From an uncultured Actinomycetes bacterium (GTDB lineage: Bacteria; Actinomycetota; Acidimicrobiia; Acidimicrobiales; RAAP-2): DNA of 64,000 nt. This document shows, piece after piece, positions 8,417 through 15,743 of this stretch; position 1 is the first letter of the stretch; each line of letters begins with the position of its first letter. A program made the position numbers and the translations under genes. The stretch covers positions 124,001 to 188,000 of the forward strand of contig CAIKAC010000011.1 in assembly GCA_903825305.1 (NCBI GenBank), in the 5' to 3' direction. The notes under the pieces were generated by a model. It was not told the origin of the DNA. It did no database searches and saw only the letters and a program-made list of their open reading frames with translations.

Positions 8417-8479
8417 CCTTCCATTGTGGCCTTCTTTGGGCATCTAACTCTGCGGCCCTGCGCCTGCCACAATGGAAGG
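8417..8479. promoter_or_regulatory. Twin divergent, apparently leaderless promoters (thiE / Rrf2)
   Basis: The 13 bases CCACAATGGAAGG occur directly before the Rrf2 ATG (8467-8479, + strand) and, inverted, directly before the thiE GTG (8429-8417, - strand). In both, CACAAT acts as a -10 hexamer with exactly six bases to the start codon, which suits transcription starting at the start codon. GGAAGG abuts the start codon and is too close to act as a Shine-Dalgarno. The two arms are 37 bases apart, so the -35 zones overlap. Confidence 0.6.
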
Positions 8480-8944
8480 ATGCAGATTCCAGCAAGAGCG
8501 GACTATGGCGTTCGAGCCCTCCTGACCCTCCACCGAGCCGGCAAGCCCCAGTCAGCTGAGGCTCTTGCCAACGAGCAGAACGTACCGGCGCGATTCCTCG
8601 GCGCGATTCTTGCGGATTTGCGCCGCCACGAAATCGTCATGAGCCAGCGTGGAGCCGAAGGCGGCTATCGCCTAGCCCGACCGGCAAGCGAAATTTCCAT
8701 TGCGGATGTGATGCGGGCTCTGGTGGGTCCCTTGGCTGAGGTGCGAGGGCTACGCCCCGACCTTACGGAATACGACGGCGCGGCAGAGCACCTGCAAGAA
8801 GTGTGGATTGCAGTTCGCTCAGCATTGCGCAGCGTGCTGGAGTTCACCACCATTGAGCAAGTTGCAGAAGGTAACTTGCCAGAAGCGGTGACGCGCTACA
8901 CCAAGGACCCTGACGCCTGGGTTCCCCACATCCGACTCGCCTGA
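8480..8944 (+). CDS. Rrf2-family transcription regulator
   Basis: Winged-helix regulator of 154 residues beginning MQIPARADYGVRALL, the typical Rrf2 opening, with recognition helix around VPARFLGAILADLRRHEIV and wing GAEGGYRLARP. Rrf2 proteins such as IscR and NsrR often bind a Fe-S cluster through three cysteines in the C-terminal half. This protein has no cysteine there, so it is a cluster-less Rrf2 or senses something else. It is divergent from thiE across the twin promoter and its stop overlaps the rnhA start (TGATG), so the two are coupled. Whether it controls the nearby suf genes cannot be seen. Confidence 0.88.
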   Translation: MQIPARADYGVRALLTLHRAGKPQSAEALANEQNVPARFLGAILADLRRHEIVMSQRGAEGGYRLARPASEISIADVMRALVGPLAEVRGLRPDLTEYDGAAEHLQEVWIAVRSALRSVLEFTTIEQVAEGNLPEAVTRYTKDPDAWVPHIRLA

Positions 8945-9372
8945 TGATTCGCGTCTATACCGATGGCTCTTGCCTCGGCAACCCTGGTCCGGGAGGCTGG
9001 GCCTGGGCTATCCCAGGAGGGGCGAGTGCCTCAGGCGGCGAAGCGCACACCACCAATCAACGCATGGAAATCCAGGCTGTCCTCGAAGCCTTGAAGGTGA
9101 TCGAAGATAGCGAGATCGAAATCATCAGCGACTCGACCTATGTGGTGAAGTGCTTTCAGGACCGTTGGTGGGCCGGATGGCAACGCCGGGGATGGAAGAA
9201 CTCACAAGGTAAACCCGTAGCGAATCGAGAACTGTGGGAACCTCTGTTCGAGCTGGCCTTGGATGAGCGCCGATCGATCACCTGGACCTGGGTGAAAGGC
9301 CACTCTGGTGATCAATGGAACGACGTCGTCGATCAAATGGCCCAAGCAGCGGCCGCCCAAGCTCGCCGTTAG
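8944..9372 (+). CDS. rnhA: Ribonuclease HI
   Basis: RNase HI of 142 residues degrades the RNA strand of RNA:DNA hybrids. The opening YTDGSCLGNPGPGG carries the first catalytic aspartate (D7). MEIQAVLEAL supplies the glutamate, ISDSTYVV the second aspartate, and WVKGHSGDQWNDVVDQMA the histidine and final aspartate of the DEDD core. The basic handle region (WWAGWQRRGWKNSQGKPVANRELW, split by the handle loop) is present, so it is the long E. coli type. It is translated from an ATG overlapping the Rrf2 stop. Confidence 0.95.
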   Translation: MIRVYTDGSCLGNPGPGGWAWAIPGGASASGGEAHTTNQRMEIQAVLEALKVIEDSEIEIISDSTYVVKCFQDRWWAGWQRRGWKNSQGKPVANRELWEPLFELALDERRSITWTWVKGHSGDQWNDVVDQMAQAAAAQARR

Positions 9373-9405
9373 GCCCAAAGAGGCGAATGGGGAGAGTCCT
9401 AGGCT

Positions 9406-9414
9406 CGGTAGGCT
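9406..9414 (+). promoter_or_regulatory. Putative -10 region upstream of lpd
   Basis: CGGTAGGCT, with the TAGGCT hexamer at 9409-9414, is identical to the element before the thiolase gene. A leader of about 45 bases with a GAGAGGA-type Shine-Dalgarno follows before ATG 9468. Confidence 0.4.
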
Positions 9415-9467
9415 AGAAGGTGCTCAGTCGCCCCTCATATGACTGACCCTGCGAGAGGACAGAGAAG

Positions 9468-10874
9468 ATGGCGGATGCCTACGACGTCGTAGTAATTGGT
9501 GGAGGCCCCGGAGGTTATGCCGCGGCGCTCTATGGAGCGGCAGCCGGTTTGAATGTTGCGCTGATCGAACGCGACAAAGTAGGTGGCACCTGTCTTCACC
9601 GCGGCTGCATCCCCGCTAAAGAATTTCTTGAAACGGCTGCCGTGTGGCGCACCGTTGGCGACGCCAGTGAGTTTGGTATCACCGCGGGCGCTCCCACCAT
9701 TGACTTCTCGGTGAGCCAAGCTCGAAAGGGCAGTGTCGTCTCCACGATGTTCCAAGGCCTTTCCGGTCTGCTCAAGAATCGCAAAGTAACGGTCTTGAGT
9801 GGCACTGGACAACTGGGTCCCAACAAGACCGTGACGGTTCTCGACGGCGAAGATGCGGGAACCACGCTGACGGGCGCCAACATCATCTTGGCGTCAGGGT
9901 CAGTCCCTCGCACCCTGCCCGGCCTCGAGGTCGACGGCAAGGTCATTGTGACTTCGGATGAATTTCTCGATCTCGAAACGCTGCCAAGCTCAGCTGCGGT
10001 TATCGGTGGCGGTGCCATCGGTTGCGAATTTGCCTCGATGCTGAGCGACCTCGGCGTCAAGGTCACCATCGTTGAAGGCCTGCCTTCGATTCTCGCGGCT
10101 TGCGATGCAGATGTCACCGCCGTCATCAACCGCTCGTTCAAAAAGCGTGGCATCGGGGTTGTTGCCTCGGCGACGGTGACCGGTCACACGCCAAGCGCTT
10201 CGGGCACGACGCTTCACCTCGAAGGAGCAGAGGATCTTGAGGTGGACATGGTGGTGGTGTCGGTGGGACGGCGTCCTCGCACCGAGGGTCTGCTCGCTGA
10301 TGGCACGGGCGTTGAGATTGACGAGCGTGGCTTTGTTGTAACCGATGAGCGCATGCACACGGCCGCCGAGGGCATTTATGCCGTGGGCGACATCGTGGCC
10401 GGAACACCTCAGCTCGCTCACGTTGGTTTTGCTGAAGCCGTTGTGGCGATCAAGGAAATCTTGGGCGAAGGCGGAACCCCCGTGGATTACAGCCGTGTGC
10501 CGTGGGCCATCTACTGCCACCCTGAAGTGGCCTTTGCTGGACTCACCGAAGCACAGGCAAAAGAACAGGGTTATGACGTGGTCACTAAGAAGGACCCCTT
10601 TGGTGGCAATGGTCGCGCTCGCATCATTGGTGACTTCGAAGGCATGGTCAAGGTGGTCGCGGAGCGTGACGCCGATGGCAACGCAGGAAGAATTTTGGGC
10701 GTTCACATGGTTGGCCCGTGGGTTACCGAACAACTCGGCATGGGCTATCTCGCTGTGAACTGGGAAGCAACGGCATCTGAGGTTGCTGAATTCATCCAGC
10801 CGCACCCTTCGCTCTCTGAAACCTTTGGTGAAACCATGCTGGCCCTCGCTGGACGAGGTATTCACGTTGGCTGA
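9468..10874 (+). CDS. lpd: Dihydrolipoamide dehydrogenase (E3)
   Basis: Flavoprotein disulfide reductase of 468 residues that reoxidises dihydrolipoyl groups of 2-oxoacid dehydrogenases. FAD motif VVIGGGPGGYAAA at 8-20; redox disulfide C42/C47 in GGTCLHRGCIPAK; second dinucleotide motif AVIGGGAIGCEFAS; FAD motif YAVGDIVAG; C-terminal active-site His and Glu in QPHPSLSETFGE. The next gene, an E2-like acyltransferase, starts inside its last codons, and the lipoate-synthesis fusion follows, so this is a compact lipoyl operon. No E1 gene lies in the window. Confidence 0.95.
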   Translation: MADAYDVVVIGGGPGGYAAALYGAAAGLNVALIERDKVGGTCLHRGCIPAKEFLETAAVWRTVGDASEFGITAGAPTIDFSVSQARKGSVVSTMFQGLSGLLKNRKVTVLSGTGQLGPNKTVTVLDGEDAGTTLTGANIILASGSVPRTLPGLEVDGKVIVTSDEFLDLETLPSSAAVIGGGAIGCEFASMLSDLGVKVTIVEGLPSILAACDADVTAVINRSFKKRGIGVVASATVTGHTPSASGTTLHLEGAEDLEVDMVVVSVGRRPRTEGLLADGTGVEIDERGFVVTDERMHTAAEGIYAVGDIVAGTPQLAHVGFAEAVVAIKEILGEGGTPVDYSRVPWAIYCHPEVAFAGLTEAQAKEQGYDVVTKKDPFGGNGRARIIGDFEGMVKVVAERDADGNAGRILGVHMVGPWVTEQLGMGYLAVNWEATASEVAEFIQPHPSLSETFGETMLALAGRGIHVG

Positions 10875-11961
10875 TATCACGCTCCCGTCGCTCGGCGAAT
10901 CGGTCACCGAAGGAATCATCACGAGATGGTTCAAGCAAGTTGGCGATCGGGTGGAACGCGACGAGCCCATCTTGGAGGTCTCGACTGACAAAGTCGACTC
11001 AGAAATGCCCTCGCCAGCCGCAGGCATCCTCATGGAGATTTTGGTTCCAGAAGGTGAAACTGCCGAAGTCGGTGCGCGTCTTGGTGTGATTGGTGATGCC
11101 GACGGCTCGGCACCCGCCCCCACGCCCCAGAGCGAGCCCAAGGCTGAAGTGAAAGCTGCACCTGCGCCCAAGGCTGCTGCTTCTTCGGGTGCTGCTCGCG
11201 TGCAATCTCCGCTGATCCGACGCATGTTGGCCCAGCATCACGTCTCTGTCGATCACGTCACCGCGACAGGTGTTGGTGGCCGCGTGACGCGAGAAGATGC
11301 AATTCGTGCCGCTACGCAGCCCAAGGAAAGTGGCACGCCAGGCGTGGCGCATCCGCCCATGTCGGCTCACGCGAGTCTGAGTGTGGACGTCGACTTTTCA
11401 CACGTTGAGCGCTTTGTGAATACAGATGCCACGGCGTTTTCTTTTGTGGCTCGAGCCGTGGTGCTCGCTACCGCTGAGCATCCGTGGATGAACACGTCTT
11501 TTGACGGTTTCGTGGTGGCCGGGCAACCCGATGTCAACCTTGGCATTGCGCTTAGCGTTGGTGAGACCTTGGTGGCCCCGGTCGTTCAACATGCGCAACG
11601 TCGCAGTTTCTCTGATCTGGTTGCAGAAATTGGCGCCATGACGAAACGGGCTCTGGCTGGCGATGCGCGAGTCATGGACCTGCTTGGCGGCACCGTCACC
11701 TTGGTGCCACCCACCGTGGAGGGCATCACAAGTGCTCAGGCGGTGGTGCAGCCAGGACAAGTGGCTGCCCTGGCAGTTGGAACCATCACGAAGCGTGCAT
11801 GGGTTATCGACCCTGACGGTGACGCTCTTATTGCAGTGCGGCCCATTGGGACCATCTCCGTGGCAATTGATGATCGAGCTGTTCGCTCCGACGAGGCTGC
11901 TCGCTATCTAGCTCGTATCAAGGAACTGCTTGAGACACGGGATTGGTCCAAAGAGCAGTGA
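10867..11961 (+). CDS. Lipoyl E2 acyltransferase-like protein with a degraded catalytic motif
   Basis: E2 architecture over 364 residues: lipoyl domain (lipoyl lysine K42 in STDKVDSEMP), Ala/Pro linker 80-108, peripheral subunit-binding domain about 112-150 (SPLIRRMLAQHHV to GGRVTREDAI), then a catalytic-domain-like part from about 170. The essential DHRxxDG motif near the C-terminus is replaced by DDRAVRS at 335-341: His is Asp, and the following Asp and Gly are also lost. The acyltransferase reaction is therefore doubtful; it may be a structural core or a lipoyl carrier. It starts at TTG 10867, eight bases inside lpd, with GACGAGG upstream. The stop overlaps the lipB GTG. Confidence 0.85.
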   Translation: MADITLPSLGESVTEGIITRWFKQVGDRVERDEPILEVSTDKVDSEMPSPAAGILMEILVPEGETAEVGARLGVIGDADGSAPAPTPQSEPKAEVKAAPAPKAAASSGAARVQSPLIRRMLAQHHVSVDHVTATGVGGRVTREDAIRAATQPKESGTPGVAHPPMSAHASLSVDVDFSHVERFVNTDATAFSFVARAVVLATAEHPWMNTSFDGFVVAGQPDVNLGIALSVGETLVAPVVQHAQRRSFSDLVAEIGAMTKRALAGDARVMDLLGGTVTLVPPTVEGITSAQAVVQPGQVAALAVGTITKRAWVIDPDGDALIAVRPIGTISVAIDDRAVRSDEAARYLARIKELLETRDWSKEQ

Positions 11962-13613
11962 GCACCCCTGTTCGAGTTAGGCATCTCGGTCGAGTTCCCT
12001 ATCAAGAGGCTCGGGATCTCCAGAGCGCGCTCAAAAATTCAGAAGAGGACTATCTGCTCATCTTGGAGCACCCTGCGGTGATCACGCTCGGTCTCCATGC
12101 GGAATCAAGCCACGTGCTCGTTGACCCACAAGAGATTGGGGCAGAGCTGATTGCTACGGATCGTGGGGGAGACGTCACCCTTCACGCTCCGGGTCAAGTG
12201 GTGGCCTACCCCATCATCTCCATCGATATCGATCCGAAATCCGTGACGCAGCATGTCGCCAACATGGAACAAGCCGTTATCGAAACGGTACGTCGCTATG
12301 TCGATGAGCAGGTCGTCGGTGGCATTGGACGGCTTGAGGGCTATCCCGGCGTTTGGGTTGGCATCGACACAGCGTCACCCGCCAAGATTGCCGCAATTGG
12401 CGTTCGCAACACTCGTCACGGGAGTTACCGGCGCACCGAGCACGGTCTCGCGCTCAATGTTGCAACCAATCTCTCGCTCTTCGACGCCATCGTGCCATGT
12501 GGAATTCCCGATAAGTCCGTGACATCACTCCAAGCACTTGGTGCCGACGTAGACGTTCGAGAAGTTGGAGAGGTATTGGCCGAAGTGCTCGCCGAACAAC
12601 TCTTCCCCGGCCGTGAGGTGGAAGTGGTTTCCACTGAACCACGGGTGGCTCGAGATGAGGTTCGCATCACCCAAGAATCCATGTCGCGCCGACGCTTGCG
12701 CGGAGCTGGCGTCGATCCTGATCAGGGACTTCAGATTTCTCAGCGAAAGCCCGACTGGCTACGCGTGCAGATGAAGTTGGGAGAGCAATTTGCTGCCACC
12801 AAGTCAGTGGTTTCTGATTTGGGCCTCGTGACCGTGTGTGAAGAAGCTGGGTGTCCCAACATTTCTGAATGTTGGGCAGATGGCACGGCAACATTCATGG
12901 TGAACGGCGAACGCTGCACCCGCGCGTGCGGTTTCTGCTTGGTAGATACCCGGCATCCTCTCGCCCTAGATCCCACCGAACCTGATCGGGTTGCCGAAGC
13001 AGTAGCGCGCATGAGGCTGGGCCACGCCGTCATCACCTGTGTCGCTCGAGACGATCTTGCCGATGGGGGAGCCGGAGCTATCGCGTCCACTATTCACGCC
13101 ATTCGGGCTCGCCAACCTGAAACCCAGGTGGAAGTGCTTATCTCAGATTGCAAAGGCGACGCTGCCTCACAGCAATTGATTTTTGATGCTCGACCTGATG
13201 TGTTGAATCACAATATCGAGACAGTGGCGCGCCTGCAGCGTGCAGTTCGACCATCGGCTGGCTACGCGCGATCCCTGACTGTCTTGGCGCGTGCTGTTGC
13301 ACAGGGACTCACCGCAAAGTCGGGCCTCATGTTGGGTCTCGGCGAGACCGACGAAGAAGTCGTGGAGACCTTGCGAGACTTGGCTTCGGTCGGAGTGAGC
13401 ATTGTGACCATCGGCCAATATCTGCGGCCCACGGCGAAACACCTACCCGTTGCCCGATATGCAGAGCCACAAGTGTTCGAGCGCTTGGCTGACATTGGTC
13501 GATCTCTTGGTATTGCACATGTCCAGTCCTCACCGCTCACCCGTTCGAGTTATCACGCTCGTGAGGCATCAGAAACGGCGAGTGGGGTAGCCGTCGCCTT
13601 GCGCACTCGCTAG
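11958..13613 (+). CDS. LipB-LipA fusion: octanoyltransferase plus lipoyl synthase
   Basis: One 551-residue frame holding two consecutive steps of lipoate synthesis. Residues 1 to about 230 are LipB, which transfers octanoyl from ACP to a lipoyl domain; active-site pair K143 (PAKIAAIG) and C181 (VPCGIP). About 250-545 is LipA, the radical-SAM enzyme that inserts two sulfurs. Auxiliary cluster cysteines are C294, C299 and C305; the SAM cluster CxxxCxxC is C320, C324 and C327; the terminal serine motif RSSYHA is present. There is no stop or Shine-Dalgarno at the junction, so it is a true fusion. The GTG start overlaps the E2-like stop (GTGA). Its substrates, lipoyl domains, are encoded directly upstream. 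Confidence 0.93.
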   Translation: MSTPVRVRHLGRVPYQEARDLQSALKNSEEDYLLILEHPAVITLGLHAESSHVLVDPQEIGAELIATDRGGDVTLHAPGQVVAYPIISIDIDPKSVTQHVANMEQAVIETVRRYVDEQVVGGIGRLEGYPGVWVGIDTASPAKIAAIGVRNTRHGSYRRTEHGLALNVATNLSLFDAIVPCGIPDKSVTSLQALGADVDVREVGEVLAEVLAEQLFPGREVEVVSTEPRVARDEVRITQESMSRRRLRGAGVDPDQGLQISQRKPDWLRVQMKLGEQFAATKSVVSDLGLVTVCEEAGCPNISECWADGTATFMVNGERCTRACGFCLVDTRHPLALDPTEPDRVAEAVARMRLGHAVITCVARDDLADGGAGAIASTIHAIRARQPETQVEVLISDCKGDAASQQLIFDARPDVLNHNIETVARLQRAVRPSAGYARSLTVLARAVAQGLTAKSGLMLGLGETDEEVVETLRDLASVGVSIVTIGQYLRPTAKHLPVARYAEPQVFERLADIGRSLGIAHVQSSPLTRSSYHAREASETASGVAVALRTR

Positions 13614-13638
13614 AAACTGGCACACCGTTCTCGTTGGA

Positions 13639-13655
13639 GGGCACGAAACGTGCCC
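13639..13655. terminator. Hairpin after lipB-lipA, possible terminator
   Basis: GGGCACG, an AAA loop and CGTGCCC form a perfect seven-base stem 25 bases past the stop. No U-run follows, so factor-independent termination is uncertain. Confidence 0.4.
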
Positions 13656-13675
13656 CACTTAGGGGAATGGGTCAG

Positions 13676-13740
13676 AAGCGCTCGGGTTTCTAGATAAAGG
13701 GGCTGGGCAATTCAGCCAAATACCTCTGCGCCGAGCGCTT
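13676..13740 (+). other. Structured intergenic element with nested inverted repeats
   Basis: AAGCGCTCGG (13676-13685) and CCGAGCGCTT (13731-13740) are perfect ten-base complements enclosing 45 bases, within which GGCTG pairs with CAGCC around a seven-base loop. Together with the preceding hairpin this makes the 13614-13862 gap unusually structured. It could be a second terminator, a small RNA or the leader of the secreted protein gene. I could not match it to a known riboswitch: the conserved GGGGAACC-type blocks of the c-di-AMP riboswitch are absent. Confidence 0.35.
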
Positions 13741-13811
13741 GCTGGGCGCCCCTATGAAGCATCCAATTCCCGTGATCTCGATGACAAATCTGAGAGTGTG
13801 ACGGGATGCTG

Positions 13812-13820
13812 CGGTAGGTT
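13812..13820 (+). promoter_or_regulatory. Putative -10 region of the LPxTG protein gene
   Basis: CGGTAGGTT (TAGGTT at 13815-13820) matches the CGGTA-xxx-T element seen before other genes here. An alternative reading is TGTGAC, 17 bases, TAATGA overlapping it. AAGGGAG precedes the ATG at 13863. Confidence 0.35.
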
Positions 13821-13862
13821 AATGATCAAGCCAACGTGCAACAAAGCCAAAGGGAGTTACTC

Positions 13863-15554
13863 ATGACGCGGAAGCTCCGTGAGGTTATCGCTGGACTACT
13901 TGGATTATTTATTGTGATTGGTGGTCTTGTCGCATCGACAACGCCGAGCCAAGCGACCACAACTCCTGCTGTCGTGGTGTCGACCGCTCTGTTGCCCAGC
14001 ACTGGGCTTAATCCTGCAGCGAATGGACCTTTGATCATTTCGTCGACTGCGTGCCCGACCGCGAGTTGGTGTACCGCGGTGGGACAGTATCCATCTGCTT
14101 CAGGACCTCAACTTTTCGAGGGAATTTTGCAGCACGGTTCGTGGACACTTCACAACGTCTCGGTCTCGAGCCTGACGCCTGCGGCCACGGGGTTTGGAAT
14201 CCAGTATGGCAGTGAGTATGCGTTCCTCCACATGTCTTGTGCGAGCACGAGTTACTGCCTTGCTACGGGCACCTATGACTCATCAGGTGCCTTTCTGGCT
14301 TTCAATCTGATTTATGACAATGGCAATTGGACGGTGGAGAATATTCCAAGCACAATCATTGCTGGAGTTAGTTCCGTTCCGACTGGAGTTTCTTGCACTG
14401 CCCCTGGGGTCTGTGTCGCATCAGGAATCGCAGTTGATCTCGGGAGTAGCTCTGCTCAAAACTACGTTGCGACACTCGCATCTGGAGTCTGGACGATTAC
14501 TCCAGTCGGCAGTTCCTTTCCGACCACAGGGCCTGGAAGCGGACTTATTGAGTTCATTGCTCTGGCCTCAACGAACACCATCTCTTGCTCCTCGTCAACG
14601 AGTTGCACCTTTGCTGGGCTTGGTGTTTCAGGAGGATTTGTTTCCACGCTCGCTAATGGAGTCTGGAATACAACCCAACGTCCTCTCGTAGGTAGTTCAA
14701 CGGTGGTGCTAGTTCCCGTTGGCATTTCCTGCCCTTCTTCGAACTCGTGCACCGCCGTGGGCTGGATCTTTGACAATACGTTTAATCCATCAGGCGGTTT
14801 TACCTCGACCCTTGCTAATGGTGCGTGGACTACTACCGCATTCGCCACAGCCGGGATCACGGGAAATCAAGGCATTCCCTTGGCAATTGCTTGCCCCGCC
14901 GTTGGCTCATGTGTGATCGCTGGTCAATCCTATGGATCGAGCGTTTCTCAGGTCTTTGTTTCCTCGTTGGCCAATGGAGTGTGGTTGAACCACATGGTCC
15001 CCACGACCAATCTCCCTTCTACAGCCACAGCTATGTGGCCGGTCTCCGTATCTTGTCCCGTTGCCCAACACTGCGTGGTTGCGAGTTCTGCGGTTGACTC
15101 GTCAAGTGCGGTGGTTGGTTCTTTTCTGGCGAGTGTTGATACCGCTCCACCGTCTCCGAGCAATGTCCGTGCTGTCCCGAAGGTTCACGCCGCCAAGGTG
15201 TCGTGGACAGGCTCTCAAGTAGCAACTCAATACGTCGCGACCGCTTCGCCCGGTGGCGCTCACTGCACCACGACGAGCACATCGTGTGTGATTTCTGGCT
15301 TGAAGAGTGGACAGACCTATAGCGTGAGCGTTACGGCAAGCAATGCTGTTGGAACCTCGGCGAGTTCGACCGTGGCCATGGTGACGCCATCGGTTGCGCC
15401 GACTACTACCACGACATCAAGTGAGCTCCCCAAGACCGGATCAAGCAGCGCAACACTGGTGATGCTTTCTGGCTTCCTCATTGCACTTGGTGCGACGAGC
15501 CTGCTGACGCTCAATAAGCGCCGTTGTCGGGCAACCCTCGCGAAGCACTCATAG
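13863..15554 (+). CDS. Secreted LPxTG-anchored protein with seven C-x6-C modules and an FN3 domain
   Basis: Surface protein of 563 residues. A signal peptide (basic start, hydrophobic core, cleavage near SQAT) is followed by seven repeats of about 40-70 residues. Each has a C-x6-C pair (for example CPTASWC, CPSSNSC, CPVAQHC), and most end in a strand with GVW or GxW. Seven such units suggest a disulfide-stapled beta-propeller, which is my inference. One fibronectin type III domain follows, then a Ser/Thr linker, and a sortase signal: LPKTG at 522-526, hydrophobic helix and basic tail. ATG 13863 is chosen for its AAGGGAG site; a GTG nine codons upstream is less likely. Ligand or enzymatic role is unknown. 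Confidence 0.85.
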   Translation: MTRKLREVIAGLLGLFIVIGGLVASTTPSQATTTPAVVVSTALLPSTGLNPAANGPLIISSTACPTASWCTAVGQYPSASGPQLFEGILQHGSWTLHNVSVSSLTPAATGFGIQYGSEYAFLHMSCASTSYCLATGTYDSSGAFLAFNLIYDNGNWTVENIPSTIIAGVSSVPTGVSCTAPGVCVASGIAVDLGSSSAQNYVATLASGVWTITPVGSSFPTTGPGSGLIEFIALASTNTISCSSSTSCTFAGLGVSGGFVSTLANGVWNTTQRPLVGSSTVVLVPVGISCPSSNSCTAVGWIFDNTFNPSGGFTSTLANGAWTTTAFATAGITGNQGIPLAIACPAVGSCVIAGQSYGSSVSQVFVSSLANGVWLNHMVPTTNLPSTATAMWPVSVSCPVAQHCVVASSAVDSSSAVVGSFLASVDTAPPSPSNVRAVPKVHAAKVSWTGSQVATQYVATASPGGAHCTTTSTSCVISGLKSGQTYSVSVTASNAVGTSASSTVAMVTPSVAPTTTTTSSELPKTGSSSATLVMLSGFLIALGATSLLTLNKRRCRATLAKHS

Positions 15555-15596
15555 GCCACCGCCTCCATAACGAGGTACCCGCAGTTCCATTGAAAT

Positions 15597-15635
15597 GTGG
15601 TCCCCTAGGACCACCCAGGTGATGCGTCACGTGGG
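15597..15635. terminator. Tandem hairpins between convergent secreted-protein genes
   Basis: GTGGTCC (15597-15603) pairs with GGACCAC (15608-15614). Immediately after, CCCA-G-GTGA (15614-15622) pairs with TCAC-G-TGGG (15627-15635) across a four-base loop with one G-G mismatch. Sitting between two converging genes, they may act as a bidirectional terminator, though without a T-run. Confidence 0.45.
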
Positions 15636-15743
15636 CTAATCAAGGGTGTTCGCCATCAACAGCCAATGGTCGTGGTGTCTCAACGGCTCCCCAGTTGAAG
15701 CTATTGATGACCAATGACGCTCATGGAATTTGAGATGCGGGTC

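Noticed and set aside
13614-13862. Cyclic-di-AMP (ydaO) riboswitch before a secreted-protein gene
   Set aside because: The conserved GGGGAACC and GGGGUGA-type blocks are not present, although the region is structured.
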